Shown in pieces: positions 24,335 through 35,384 of a stretch of 64,000 nt of DNA (positions within the stretch are counted from its first letter, which is position 1; each line of letters opens with the position of its first letter). The stretch is from Rhynchosporium graminicola (Eukaryota > Ascomycota > Leotiomycetes > Helotiales > Ploettnerulaceae): contig FJUW01000015.1 of the NCBI GenBank assembly GCA_900074885.1, forward strand, positions 167,906 to 231,905, given 5' to 3'. A program made the translations under genes and the position numbers. Below the pieces are notes generated by a model. That model saw nothing but the letters and a program-made list of their open reading frames with translations. It made no database searches and had not been told where the DNA came from.

Positions 24335-25161
24335 TCACATTATCCTGGTGACCTCTTCATCGACCTGATACAGAAGAAACATGTGTCAGTTTGAAAGCAC
24401 GGTGGAAGAGTGTTAAGAGATACAGGAGAGTAACGAAATTCCAAGCAGTGCTTGACTTACCTCCGTATCCTCTATTGAATCTTGAGCCGAGATAACCCTC
24501 AAAACGTTCTTCTTGCTACTTTCTTGCATTTCTCCTGCCAGTAACAGCTCGTCCAGAATGAAGTATGCTTTTTGGAAGTTGAAGATCTGGCAAGTATTAG
24601 GAAAGGGTACGGAAAACGGCGGCGGTGATACATACGATGTCCAACTAGATGAGATATATTAGTATTAACTCAAGAAGGTTTATGCGAAAAGACTTACCTC
24701 GCACACATTACCATAGTATTTGTCCATCTGCTCAACATATCTGTGAACAATTTCAAGTGTGATGAGCTCATTATCCGTGGAATTGCATCCAGCAATGAAG
24801 AAAAGAGAAGCGTAACGTCGGTAGACTATCTTCGAATCTGCAGAGCCCTTTAGCTGAGTTCCTGTGCGCTGAAGCTCCTATGATATTGCCCACCCTTATA
24901 TTCCAGAAAGTTGCACATCCTCGTTCTCCTTGCTAGCACTAGTTGGGAAACATCCTTTATGATTTTCGCCTTTTCTCTGGGTGAAAGTGTTGTGAACCAC
25001 TTCGCAAGCCTCTATTGACCGCTCAGTACTCGAGGGGTTGTAAGGTCTCCCTCGCAGAGGATACGTACGACTTTGCCCTGCCGCGAAAGCAGGATCAGGT
25101 AGCTGCAAAGAAATTAGAGAATGTAGAGCTGCACGTGGAGATAGACTTACTTGATAGGCAT
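24335..25161 (-). CDS. APS1: AP-1 clathrin adaptor complex, sigma subunit
   Basis: Seven exons on the minus strand: 25161-25151, 25102-25069, 25011-24894, 24837-24698, 24644-24636, 24586-24461 and 24364-24335. Together they encode 155 residues, the usual sigma-adaptin length. The protein starts [14 protein letters not shown], then [88 protein letters not shown]. The residues distinguishing AP-1 from AP-2 sigma (YASLFF, LDEL.LAGE, KNVLR) point to AP-1, which sorts cargo at the trans-Golgi and endosomes. Exon 5 is only 9 bases and encodes Leu-Asp-Ile of the invariant ELDIIFNF motif. All introns are GT-AG and 48-96 bases. No other open frame of this length covers it, so it is easily missed by ORF searches. 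Confidence 0.95.
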
Positions 25162-25679
25162 CTTTGCAGATGGGAATTTGCTTCTGCAAAAGTTGAGTAG
25201 GATAGAAGTCGTGTGGAGAGGTTAAGGATAATCCCCATGCACTCAATAATGCTTGCAGCCACCAGACAGCTTGGCAGCCGCAGGGGTATCACCAGAATTT
25301 TAGAGGGGTTCACGCGATAGCCTTGTGCTCGCCTTACTAATGCAATTTGGCTTTGCGCCTAGAATCCAGAACTTCGGAACCAACCCAAATTTTATATATA
25401 TGTTCGCTTTTCTACTGTATATTCACGTTCTCTGCTTCGATCTACACATTTATTACGCCAATTGCATCCTGCGCTTCCCCTATTGATTAAGACCTTGATT
25501 GCATCCCGCTTTGCCAATATACTTTTGGTAACCCCCACTACTCGAGTCTCAGATCTTGATTACAATACTCCCCCAAGACCGACACCATCTCCTATCTCTC
25601 TACCTTGCCGACACTGGAGTTTCCAGGTCTTTGCCATTCTACTTCTGGCTAACAGCCTTGCTACGAACATATCCCCATC
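25162..25679. promoter_or_regulatory. Shared divergent promoter region of APS1 and the GCL modifier gene
   Basis: These 518 bases separate the start codons of two head-to-head genes. A TATA-like stretch TTTATATATA at 25391-25400 lies about 280 bases upstream of the plus-strand gene and is followed by pyrimidine-rich leader sequence. No other site is recognised. Regulatory function is inferred from position. Confidence 0.4.
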
Positions 25680-26686
25680 ATGACGCGACTAATACTTTCT
25701 ACCTCGTAAGTCTGGTCTAACTTGCTTCTCGAAAATACGATCCATTCACTGACCACAATGAGCCAATCAGTAATATTATGACCGGAGGTCCCTCAATTAT
25801 AAGGAAGCCTGGCTCAGACCGGTCGAATCTCGAGCTGACAAACTCTCTCCGAAGCAACTTTCTTGCCGCTCAGCAAGACTACTCTCCTCCCTTATCGGCG
25901 ACGAATGGCAGTACCAGCAGCTCCGATGAGGATAGTCCGTCCAGTCGACCTCAGTCTTCAATCTGGACTACAAGAGCGGGATCTGACTATTACATTCCAA
26001 CCATTGACTGGTCACTCTCTGGTCTCTGCGAAGAAAGAAGTCAATATGACATCACTGTAAAACTGTTTTATCTGCACGGCGCACATGTCAAGGATAGAGC
26101 GCAACATACCAAGGATGCGATCGATCTAGTCTTGAAAGAATTGGGAGTCGATTCTATCGATTTACTTATCGTATCCTTCCCAGGATTGACTTTCGATGGA
26201 GATTGCGAATGGGAAGCCGACAAGAAGAACTCGGAGCAAGGAAACGACGAAGAAGAGGTCGCTTCTTGGTCAATCCTTGAGGAACTTTACAACCAGGGAG
26301 TTGTCAAAAGGTTAGGACTTGCGGAATTCGGTAGTGAGAAATTGTCCAGGTTACTTGCGCAAGTCAAGGTGCGCCCGCAGGTAGATCAGGTCAACATCAA
26401 AGATTGTTGCAACGTTCCTCCACCACTTCTGAAGCTGGCCAAGCTGGAGCATATAGAACTTCTTACGCATAATGACTGCACGGACATATTGCCCATTGGA
26501 ACTTTGAGAGAGCTATTGGGACAAGGAGTCAGAGGTGCCGGTGTATTGTCCGAGTCTAAAAGAGGTATGAATGGCATGAGAGGAGACCTTAGCCCAGAAT
26601 GGGTTGTCAAATACACAGCAGTGGTTCGGGACCGAGGCGTTATTGAGAACAAGGGATACTTTGCAGTTGCGGAGCTGAATGAGTGA
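25680..26686 (+). CDS. GCLM: Glutamate-cysteine ligase modifier (regulatory) subunit
   Basis: Two exons, 25680-25705 and 25771-26686, give 313 residues. The 26-base first exon encodes MTRLILSTS, the first beta strand of the aldo/keto-reductase-like barrel, and joins to NIMTGGPSIIRKPG. Further family features are SNLELTNSLRSNF, the VKLFYLHG strand, LGVDSIDLLIVSFPG and VKRLGLAEFG, ending with QVNIKDCC and LLTHNDCTDILP. The modifier subunit binds the catalytic subunit in the cytosol, lowering its Km for glutamate and relieving glutathione feedback, so it sets glutathione synthesis. It shares the AKR fold but not catalytic activity. A Ser-rich acidic insert at about 56-75 is fungal-type variation. 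Confidence 0.93.
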
Positions 26687-26848
26687 ACATGATTGCATAT
26701 CGGAGGATAGCGCTTGGGATTTGGCGTTGAGCATCTCGTGTAGAACAAAGGCGTACACGAGTGTCTGACTGGATTATGGCAGTCTCTTGTCCATGAACAT
26801 AATCTGGAACTTCTATGGAGCATTGATTTGGTGCTTCGTTTCGAGTAC

Positions 26849-27664
26849 TCAACCAATCATACTCCTCTTCCTTCCTCTCATCCTGACCTCTTCCAGCTTC
26901 TTCAAAACAATATTTCCACCCTTAAAGCTCCTTCCATATGCACTCAGAGCCTCTTTGAACAGACTTTCCGCTCTTGGATGTGTACTCCCAAAGGCCCTCT
27001 CCAGCACATACAAATCCACAGCTCGGTCCTCATCCTGCGCATTCTGAATCGCCAGTCCAAAATCAATGATAACAACCTCCCCATCCAGAATCTTGTCTCC
27101 GACTGTATTTCCGGTCATTCTCTCCTTACTCCTAGGCCTCAGCATCAAATTGCTTGTCGTCAGATCCCCATGCACAATGCCCACCATATGCATTTTCCCC
27201 ACTGCCTCTCCCACCCTCCTCATCAAGCCCACTAACTCTTCATCATCGACACCCTCTTCTATACCCTCATCCTTCCTCCTCTTCAGCCACTCATTCAGCC
27301 GTATCCTCACCACCTCTCCCTCAATCCACTCGATCATCATCCAACCCTTGAACTCATCCATCGCATACACCGCCGGACACGGAACGCCTTCCCTCCTGCA
27401 TTTTACCAGTACGCGGGCTTCTAATAGGATACGGTGTTTCGTTAAACGTGCGTCAAGGATGGGATGGCGGTATGGTTTCAAAGGCCGGTATTTGAGTGCG
27501 CATGGGAAGAAGGGAAGGAGATAGGTGCTGCGAAAGAGGAGGGCTTCTGCGCCTTGTGTTATGAGTTGAGGAGGGGTAGACGAGGGGTAAAGGAATGTCG
27601 CGGGAAGTGACGGTCGGTCGTAGATAGGATGAGGTTCGATTGATGGTATTGATGGGACTTCCAT
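26849..27664 (-). CDS. BUD32: BUD32/PRPK, KEOPS complex atypical kinase
   Basis: Single exon, 271 residues. Small piD261-type kinase: the QGAEA nucleotide-loop substitute lies at residues 37-41 and the ATP-binding Lys in CALKYR near 58. The catalytic loop is HGDLTTSN (165-172), the metal-binding DFGLA is at 201-205, and a basic RGRKRS tail is present. Bud32 is the kinase/ATPase of KEOPS, which with Kae1, Cgi121, Pcc1 and Gon7 makes the t6A modification of tRNA in the cytosol and also acts at telomeres. It lies tail-to-tail with the GCL modifier gene, about 160 bases apart. An internal acidic insert (DEGIEEGVDDEE) is lineage variation. Confidence 0.95.
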   Translation of the reverse strand: MEVPSIPSIEPHPIYDRPSLPATFLYPSSTPPQLITQGAEALLFRSTYLLPFFPCALKYRPLKPYRHPILDARLTKHRILLEARVLVKCRREGVPCPAVYAMDEFKGWMMIEWIEGEVVRIRLNEWLKRRKDEGIEEGVDDEELVGLMRRVGEAVGKMHMVGIVHGDLTTSNLMLRPRSKERMTGNTVGDKILDGEVVIIDFGLAIQNAQDEDRAVDLYVLERAFGSTHPRAESLFKEALSAYGRSFKGGNIVLKKLEEVRMRGRKRSMIG

Positions 27665-28275
27665 TTTGATGTATTTGTGGTTTGAGGAAGTTGCAGTACC
27701 TGATTATCCGCAAGATATTGGTGTTCAAGTTACAATACCTCGATCTCAACCCCGCCAAATATTTTGGAGGGGTCCCGGCTATGCTTGCTCTGTTTGCTTT
27801 CCGGGCTGGGACTTGGGCTGTCAGAGCACCAAACTTCGGATGAGGTTCAAACTTTCTCCAGTTCTCCCGGGCCGTCCCATCATATCACACTTATGCGACC
27901 ACTACTACATGTCTATAACCTCACTGATTCTTCGCCTATGTTTGCTTTTTTTGCAAATTCATCACAAACAATGAAAAGTATTATCCACTTGATTCCTGCC
28001 ACGCGTTTTCACTGGCTTCATGTGACTCTCCTGCAAGTGCAAGGGTCGAGTGCAGCTCAATTGGCCAGCCTCACACCCATACGTCCAACGACAGGATACC
28101 ACCTCGCCTGGAGCCGTACATGATTACTGTCAATTGAGTACTTACCTACATGAAGTTATACTAATACCAGTATTGCCTTTCCCATATTACGCCTCTTCCC
28201 CTTCGAGCCTTTACGACTGACAGCATGCCCAGATAGCGTGAACTCTCCACTTCCCACCCTACTTTCTCCTCTCCG
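27665..28275. other. Divergent intergenic region
   Basis: Holds the promoters of BUD32 and of the membrane-protein gene. Overlapping plus-strand frames (27666-27974, 27764-28123) have no recognisable domain and run through the region where both promoters must lie. Nothing else seen. Confidence 0.45.
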
Positions 28276-28986
28276 ATGGCAGGCACCGCAGATCTACCTC
28301 TTGTAACTATCCTATTGCTGTTGACCGCTTGTCTGGTGAGCATCTTCGTCGTGGTACAAGTCGCAACTACATATACGACCGCGTACCTCGCTGCTCCGAA
28401 TGAGATTACGACTTTTATAGACGCGGTCGACTTCTCCATCCAAGAAAACGAATCTTACGATCGCGATGTCGCGAAGGTGCAGCGGTTGGAAGACAAATTG
28501 CGGCTGTTGAAGTTATTGCGAGGGATACAGAAGTGTGGTGATGATATGAGGGAGGATGTGAATAGGTTATTGATCGAAGAAGGGGGAACGAAAATGAGGT
28601 CAAGCACACGGATATTGTGGGCGGTGAAGAGGAAGGGGTTGGAGGAGCAAGTAAGAAGGCTCGACTTGTTACGCATGCGATTCTTGGTTGTTTATATGGG
28701 TTTGGTTGCTGCCAAGGGAACCTTGGAACAGACACAAACAAGGGATCCGGAGAAACAGACTACACCAAAGATGACGGTACGGCCGGGATTAATTCATGGC
28801 TCGACTGAGGGAATTGCGAGGAATCCCCCGCTGCGAAGGCTCACAACACAAGCTATGGGTCACAATGACCATGTTGGAACCCCTAAAAAGCAGGGCTGGA
28901 TGGGAGTTGTTGCAGAGCTACAGAACTCGCCTCTGATGCATAAAAGACACGCTTCTATCGAGAGGAATATGGCCAGTCCTGGATGA
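28276..28986 (+). CDS. Uncharacterised single-pass membrane protein
   Basis: An uninterrupted 236-residue frame, not a family I recognise. Residues 8-30 (LPLVTILLLLTACLVSIFVV) form one strong hydrophobic helix. It is followed by a charged, probably helical stretch (VQRLEDKLRLLKLLRGIQKC... to about residue 120) with heptad-like Leu spacing. A weaker hydrophobic patch MRFLVVYMGLVAAKG lies near 132-147. The tail is basic and Thr/Pro-rich, without predicted structure. A short cytosolic or lumenal coiled coil anchored in a membrane is the simplest reading. The start is the first ATG, placed directly before the hydrophobic segment. The frame could continue through an unrecognised intron, so the C-terminus is less certain. 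Confidence 0.6.
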   Translation: MAGTADLPLVTILLLLTACLVSIFVVVQVATTYTTAYLAAPNEITTFIDAVDFSIQENESYDRDVAKVQRLEDKLRLLKLLRGIQKCGDDMREDVNRLLIEEGGTKMRSSTRILWAVKRKGLEEQVRRLDLLRMRFLVVYMGLVAAKGTLEQTQTRDPEKQTTPKMTVRPGLIHGSTEGIARNPPLRRLTTQAMGHNDHVGTPKKQGWMGVVAELQNSPLMHKRHASIERNMASPG

Positions 28987-29778
28987 TGCCTACTCCCAGA
29001 TCAGGGCTTTCTCTTCTTGAGTCACCAATGATTGCCACCTTAGCGAGATGCCTCTTCTGGCGATTCGAGCCAGTCAGAGAGGCGATAGGGTAGAAAGCTT
29101 AGCTTGCCTAGTTCATTCACCATCACATCTCCGGGCGTCAACAGTGCTCGAACTTATTCCAGATCTTACACCCGACATCCCACCTAGAAGCCTGATCACA
29201 TTCCCACTCACCCATTTCCAACTCGAACTCACGATTATTGATGATCTCCAGTTTTGACGCCCCCTTCACGATTACATATTCCTCATCACGACTACAGAAT
29301 TACGAAGACCATATATTACGATAAATTATCCATTACCTATGTTCACCATTCCACGAATCCCCAGCAGAGCATAGCGTCGTGTAGCAAGGAGCATGACACA
29401 GCCTGATGACAAACTTCAGTCTTGAGAGAAATTGGATAGCAAGAAGCTGTATGAGATATTGGGCGTTGACATTTACATGCTATGCAGAAGTTGCTGCTTG
29501 TTTGTACGCATACTTCATTCACATTCAAGATACCCCCTGTTTTAGATTAGCTACACTTTTTTGGTATATTTACAAACATTTCAATGGACAAATACTTTCA
29601 TTCAGAGATCATGTTATGAGTTTCGTATGCTCTTGTGTCAAGTGGCTTTTCCCCCTGGTCAGATAAGAAATTTCGATTAGAAATGATTCATACATCCAAG
29701 GGTGGAAGTCACAAGTAGAGGTACATATATTACAAGCATAATGTACATCTAAGAAATGTCCTCCTCTCAATTGTACAT
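28987..29778. other. Intergenic region between convergent genes
   Basis: Short open frames only (61-86 codons), mutually overlapping. No recognised element. Confidence 0.45.
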
Positions 29779-30422
29779 CTATATCGGAGCAACGATAATG
29801 GCCAATCCAGTCAACAAAGTGTTCAGCAGCACAACGACACCAATAAGAAGAGTATCAAGCAACAACTGCACCGACAATATAAGGGCAGACAGCCCACCCG
29901 TCATAGGAGTCAAGAATATTAACAGCACAGTGACGCCCAGAACCCCGATAGCAACAGCCAGAGTCGCGAATAGCTCAAGCAGAATAGCCGTCAACAGCAC
30001 AGCGACCTCTATGCCCAGCTGTCGTTTCTCGATTGGTGCTGAAATTTCGAGAGAGGTGGTTGAGACAAAGTTGGATCGCTTGGTCGAGCAGCTGGGTGCT
30101 AAGGCCTTGATGGAAGCCGCGGCAGAATTGAGGGAGGCTGTGACGGCTGTGATGGATTGGCCGACTGTGTTTACGGCTGCAGCTTTACCAATAACGTCTA
30201 GAGGTGAGAGACCTGCTAGTGTTCCATCTGGACAACGTTAGATGTTAGCTGCTACATGCATAACGGGGATAAGTGGTAGAACGTACTGATAGCACCAGTG
30301 TGAACCTTGATCTCTGCGAGGAGATCCGTCAATACAGAAACGGCATCAGCGCGGCGCCCTAAAGTGGGAGTAGCGAATGACAGACTGGTAAGGGCGAAGA
30401 CGGCGAGGAATGAGAAACGCAT
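29779..30422 (-). CDS. Secreted or wall-associated hydrophobic protein with dibasic processing sites
   Basis: Two minus-strand exons, 30422-30287 and 30227-29779, with a 59-base intron, give 194 residues. Residues 1-17 are a clear signal peptide (MRFSFLAVFALTSLSFA). Possible Kex2-type dibasic sites follow at 23-24 (GRR-ADA), 95-96 (TKR-SN) and 113-114 (EKR-QLG). Residues 25-90 are Ala/Val/Thr-rich and resemble the helical part of small fungal surface proteins. Residues 115-194 are very hydrophobic (LLTAILLELFATLAVAIGVL...), enough for three membrane helices or an insoluble hydrophobic peptide. There is one cysteine, so it is not a hydrophobin. Function unknown. The splice is supported because it joins TGAI to NGTLAGLSPLD without a frame break. 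Confidence 0.8.
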
Positions 30423-30552
30423 GTTGATCGTCTGTCGTTGGGGTCGAGGTCGACGCTGAGAAGACTGGGGATCGTCTGAAAGGAGTGACTGAAATTGTAA
30501 TGATCGAGGATAGGGATGAGAAGACGTGGAACAGAGACGTGGAACAAACTGG

Positions 30553-30559
30553 TTTTATA
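30553..30559 (-). promoter_or_regulatory. TATA box candidate of the secreted hydrophobic protein gene
   Basis: A perfect TATAAAA on the minus strand, 131 bases upstream of the start codon, within a stretch lacking competing ATG codons in the gene frame. Assignment by sequence and spacing only. Confidence 0.5.
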
Positions 30560-33300
30560 GAACTTCTGGATCGGGTAGTTGTTTTGCTATATTTAGATTG
30601 AGCTCCGTCATCGTCATCTTTTGAGTATGCATATTCGCTCGGAGATGGTATTCTCGCATCCCTGTTCCCCAAGCTGACAATGGCAGCTAAACCTTCCATG
30701 GACCCAGCTCTTCATGGATTCAAGACAGGGCTGTAAAGATGGGAAGAATGGAGATTGGCATTTTCCTAAGCAAGGGTTGAATAAGTGTCGCTTGCGGCTG
30801 GGAGTGTCTGAACCATTTCAGTCCATAAAGCGGAGACCTATGCTCGAAATAATCGACTGAAGAGAACTAATCGACAACTCGGGAGAGACATCACTTGGCT
30901 CGGGAAATTCCAGGGACTTTTTCTGCAAGGCTTGCATGGCTAGATGGCGTTCGCCACATCTCGCGTACAGAGAACCGCACAATTGGATGAGTAGAACCGC
31001 AGAACTGGATGATTGACCCACCACACGTCACAAGTGGTCCTCTTCCTGGTAGTGGGAACGATACCGTTACATCTACCGGTAATAAAGGGTCTGTTGGCAA
31101 GGGTTCTACCACTTGGTCCCTGCTGAACCCGGACAATATCTGAATATGCGGGGTTATGCGTGCTAAGCGACATATACCTCCGTTGTCAACATTGTAAGCG
31201 AGGGGGTGCACTAGGGGCGCTGGAGCGATGAACTTATGTAATGCTTGACATCATTTTTGAGCTCAATGGATGGGAGGGTGGCTGATCGAAAGAATGGCAG
31301 CAGTACATCCGGGTATTACTTACAGCAAGCAATAACAGGCATATTATCGGGCAGGTGGATGCACGAAATTTGATTTTGCAGGCCTAACCTCATCGTCAAT
31401 TGATAGAAACACCTACTTGTAAACCTGTTACGATTTTTCTTGCATTACATAACATTTCTTTGAGAGCCAAAAGATGCCCCAGGCAAAGCCAGAAATTGAG
31501 CGTCGATTGCGAGTTGGCAAATTGGTGGGCAAGTCATTCGCAGTAGTCCAGGCCAGAGGGACTAGCAAGCTACCTCAAGCACACGACAATATGTTACTGT
31601 CAAGAATTCATCTCAAGCGTGTATTTCGCATCCATTATTTGGAAGAAATCTCTTTCTTCTACTGGCGGCTAACAAGGCTGACAAGCCGATTTGGTAGCCT
31701 CAAAGAGGATCGCTGATTAGGGGCTAGCTTAGACCCAGGTAGGGGCAACGGCTCGTACGACATGCAGGAGGCAATCTCTTGTCACCAAAATTTCATATTT
31801 GGTAATTGTCTTTTCCGAATCATCTTTGACTCAGGGAACCATTTCTGCTCGAGAGGAGGTCATCCCAACGTCTTTCCCAGCATTTGAGTCATAATTTTCA
31901 AGTTATTGTAAAGATAGCACTTGGTTCAGTTTTGAAACGAAAAGGATTATTTCATGTATGTTATTCAAGAGAGTACCATATTACTAAGCTTTTATAAGTG
32001 TCATGTTTGTGGATCGGCACCTGTAAAATGGGGGAAAAGCTACGCTAGACGTCACAGCGACAGACTCCGTATGTGCAATCCCTGTATGAACGGATTCGTA
32101 GGCAAATCCAGTGACTGCTCAGAAGGGTCTACAAAGGTGCTGTAGCTTCAATCATGCTTACCACCAATCCTACTGCAGCGGTTCCTTTCATACTTTAAGA
32201 AGATGCTCAAGTACTCGGTGTTATCTTGGACAATATATAAGGCAGTACAGACTACTATATATCAGAAGGCCTGGCTGTAATATTGTTATCCATTTCCTAT
32301 ACATATTACTTTGCAGTTAAAATGAGAACGCACTATAAGGATTTGTCAAGACAAGGGTGAAATTCAGGACTTTGATGAACTTGAGTTTGTCGTCGACGAC
32401 TTCAGTACGTCAGACCACACTGTATATGGAATCATCTACTTATATGTGTGGAATCGAGCTTAGAGATTCGATGTGATACTAAACATTCTTGATACCTAGT
32501 TCTTTTTGATGATCTGAAAGGGTTTTAATCTCCATTATAGTCTTTAATTTAACTTTCTCAACCTTGAATGTATTTGCTGGAATTCTTTTGGTTCGCAGTG
32601 TGCTATGATCTCTGGGTTCAACACAAGGGGGGGTAGTAATAGTTATTTATTGGTAATTTATCAAATCAACTTGGTTTCTTACCTGTCGATTGCTGCTCCT
32701 CGCGAATTACTATATCGTCTTGGGGTCCTACATATACACACAGAGACGCTGCGCAATATTCGGGTATCTTGTCCAAGTCGTGGAGCATTTGATCGTTGAT
32801 TTCTCGTTCATTTCTGCCGGCGCGGATTAAGCGAGAAGTTGTCAAAACACTAAAACTTGAGCCCAATTTCGACAAGTACGATATCATTTGGCACCGAACA
32901 TCCCTGGAATTGACTACTTTTAAACTTCCAATTATCAAGTACTAGCAGTAAGGTGAGATTCCCATAGTAGTGGAGCTCTCGATTGACTGCTGCTGACCAG
33001 CACTCACGAAGCAACTCGCGCCTAATCCTCGCTTCTGACATGAGCACTCACCTTCAGATTTCTCAAAGAGCATCCGAAAAACGCGCAATCTAATTATGGC
33101 TCACCTCTAGGTAAAGCTCGGCTGCACTAGTCTAAGGATTGCAGCACAAAACTACATTCGAAAAGGTCAGTCTCCTCAACTTATCAACAACAGATTTGCG
33201 ATCGAGACAACCTCAGCGACAGAAAAACATAAGGAAATCACAGCTACGCTGATCACTTCAGTCTCTACCTCGATAGCATAAAAGTCCTCAAGGAGACACC
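30560..33300. other. Gene-poor region
   Basis: About 2.7 kb with only short, overlapping frames (longest about 106 codons, 31211-30891 minus) and no domain. AT content rises between 31.9 and 32.6 kb. The small frame at 31474-31716 plus follows an A/T-rich leader but resembles nothing known. The last 150 bases are an A-rich leader for the next gene. Confidence 0.45.
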
Positions 33301-34203
33301 ATGAATTCCTTTCATCTCAATGAGAGTGAGGCGGCAGTCGACATCGATAAAGACTGCGAGTTCGACGTGGACGACGAGATCTTCAGCGACAAGTTCCACA
33401 CAACTACTAAAGCTGAGATCTCCTCGCCAGTCTCCTCAGTCTCATCCGAAGCCCCGCGCTTCTCGTCTTCTCCCACCTTGCCAATTCGCCAATTACCCGT
33501 CTATATACACGCTCAGTGCGGACACCAATTCCAATCTACCAACTTTCCCGGAGATCTGCTGGAGGTTTTCGACCCTACAAACATGTCACAACTTACCAGT
33601 CGCAGAAATCTCACAGCCACCGTCGTTACTTCTGATATCACAAGTCGTATCCGCATCGTCAACCCCCGCTCCTGTCTTCTCTGCATCTGGCACGAAGAAC
33701 AGCGCATCATTGCCTCCACAAACTACTCTTGCGACCTCATCGAAAACAGCTCCATCACAGAAGAGCACAAAGATAGAGCAATCGCGTACCAGAATGGGCT
33801 TGAATCTGGCCGCTTACTCGCTTTGAAAAGATCATTGGAATGGTGTCAGGAGAAAGGGTCTAGTGAAGGTGGGGAAGTAGCATGGGCTATGAGAGGGCTA
33901 CTGGAGGGCCTGAGGTCGGAGGAAAGTTTGAAGGTTTTGTGGATTGGGTATGAAAATGGGATAATTCGTGGTGAACATGCTAGAGCTAAGGGTACAAGGG
34001 GCTTGAACAGATTATCGAGGCCTGAGATGAACATCGAGGAGTTAGTTGCTCTGATTGAGGAGAGTAGTCTGACATATTGTGAGGGGGAGTACGAGTTAAG
34101 ATTTGGCGACGAGTTGGAGGAGATTGAGTATCTGGGCAAGAAAGCTGGCATTGGTTTACAGGCTAGAATGGATGGGAAGGCGATCAAGAATCGTCTATTT
34201 TGA
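33301..34203 (+). CDS. Uncharacterised fungal protein with CxH...CxxC pattern
   Basis: An intronless 300-residue frame. The N-terminus is acidic and Ser-rich (residues 1-60), followed by an IHAQCGHQF segment near 69-77 and, about 55 residues later, NPRSCLLCIWHEE. Together these give a C-x-H ... C-x2-C arrangement that could bind one zinc ion. The C-terminal half is charged and helical (GRLLALKRSLEWCQEKG, VAWAMRGLLEGL, IEELVALIEESS). The start has the context CACCATGA. No signal peptide or membrane segment, so it is probably intracellular. I do not recognise a named family. The same residue pattern recurs in the genes at 34925 and 60253, see findings. Confidence 0.75.
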   Translation: MNSFHLNESEAAVDIDKDCEFDVDDEIFSDKFHTTTKAEISSPVSSVSSEAPRFSSSPTLPIRQLPVYIHAQCGHQFQSTNFPGDLLEVFDPTNMSQLTSRRNLTATVVTSDITSRIRIVNPRSCLLCIWHEEQRIIASTNYSCDLIENSSITEEHKDRAIAYQNGLESGRLLALKRSLEWCQEKGSSEGGEVAWAMRGLLEGLRSEESLKVLWIGYENGIIRGEHARAKGTRGLNRLSRPEMNIEELVALIEESSLTYCEGEYELRFGDELEEIEYLGKKAGIGLQARMDGKAIKNRLF

Positions 34204-34924
34204 TAGCTAATTTGTATTACTGAACTTGCTTTTGTTCTTCTTGCTTGGTCTTGCGTTTCCGGAGGGCTGGAACTTCTGTGGCATCAAACTATGTGTCGAG
34301 GACGGCGATTGCTAGGAGAGGATTCGCAAAAGCTTATAATTATATGACAGGCTTCATCTGGATTAAATTCACTGTCATCATTTCACATTCTCATGTGTGA
34401 TACATTCGTCTTGTGACAAGTTCCGTTGATATCGCCAAAGTGCATGGATCTGAAAACGGCATAAAAATATCACTGGTCACGACGATACCTTCCTCCTCAC
34501 CGTGCGGCGTCATACTTTGTAAGAATGGGATTTATTTATTGGTAAAGCAATTATCAAAAACTATATATAAAATATAGACATTTCCGATCTCGATTGGATT
34601 CACACTGTTCTCGCTAAGCACATCTCGCCCATAACAAAGAAACCACGAAGGAACTGAGCTACAACCCGAAAGCAGCATATTGAACGTGATTTTCCTGCAT
34701 TTTTCGATCTGTAATCCACTTAATTGTATCTGTCGCCTTCTTTGCCTCAAATAAAGCTATGTCACTGCTTCACTGTTCCGGTTTCCAACACTCACTACCT
34801 ACACCTCATTATCACCACCTCTTGCAAAGAAGATCTCGACAGCCGTCTAAGAAATTCCATTAGGATACTATACTGGCCGAGGCACATATTGAGTTTTCGT
34901 TCTGTATCCGATATCTCCATCAAT
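34204..34924. other. Intergenic region
   Basis: AT-rich 3' flank of the preceding gene, then a leader for the small gene that follows. An open frame starts upstream at 34724 in frame with the next start, but that part is pyrimidine-rich and unlikely to be coding. Confidence 0.4.
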
Positions 34925-35295
34925 ATGGCGGCTCAAGACGACAGACCAGAGCCCGAGGAAATGACATACCTGTTCCGAAACTGCGACCATGAGTATGTTG
35001 GGAACTTCGCAAATCGACCAGGAAATACGGAAAGCATACAGGGACCTGAGCCTTTTCAGCGTTATATATTAGAGCGTGAGTACCTGTCGTCTGTTCGCTT
35101 CCACAGAATTGTCTCTAGTCCGAAGTTCCCAAAATGGGTTCTTGGACTTAGGGTAACTTCGGCCTTTGAGCTTACACGCTATGACGGCTTACTGATGGAC
35201 GTATACTAGTTGAAGGTTTTAAGTTAGCTTACTGACGAGCGGACATATATTTAGCTCGCCTCTGCCCGTCCTGTACCATCGGCGCGTCCGCTTAG
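34925..35295 (+). CDS. Small CxH...CxxC protein (short paralogue-like gene)
   Basis: Proposed two exons, 34925-35075 and 35255-35295, with a 179-base intron (GTGAGT donor, CTGAC branch-like site, TTTAG acceptor), encoding 63 residues. MTYLFRNCDHEYVGNF carries a C-x-H motif, and the second exon supplies PRLCPSCTIGASA with a C-x2-C motif and a stop. The LCPSC end matches that of the 60253 protein, and CDHEY parallels CGHQF of the 33301 protein. No signal peptide. If the intron is not removed, the frame ends at 35209 without the second Cys pair. Function unknown. Confidence 0.5.
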
Positions 35296-35384
35296 CAAAA
35301 TTCTTCATGGATACACTGGGGCTGCAAACACGTCTGAATACCTAGTAACTACCCTGGTTTAGAAGCGTCTTTTTTAGGCGCCTC

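Noticed and set aside
27066..27524. 152-codon plus-strand frame
   Set aside because: Lies entirely antisense to BUD32, whose kinase motifs are unmistakable; the frame has no domain.
31474..31716. 80-codon frame starting MPQAKPEIERR
   Set aside because: Coding-like at first sight, but short, with no conserved motif or partner exons, in a gene-poor region. Not supportable as a gene.
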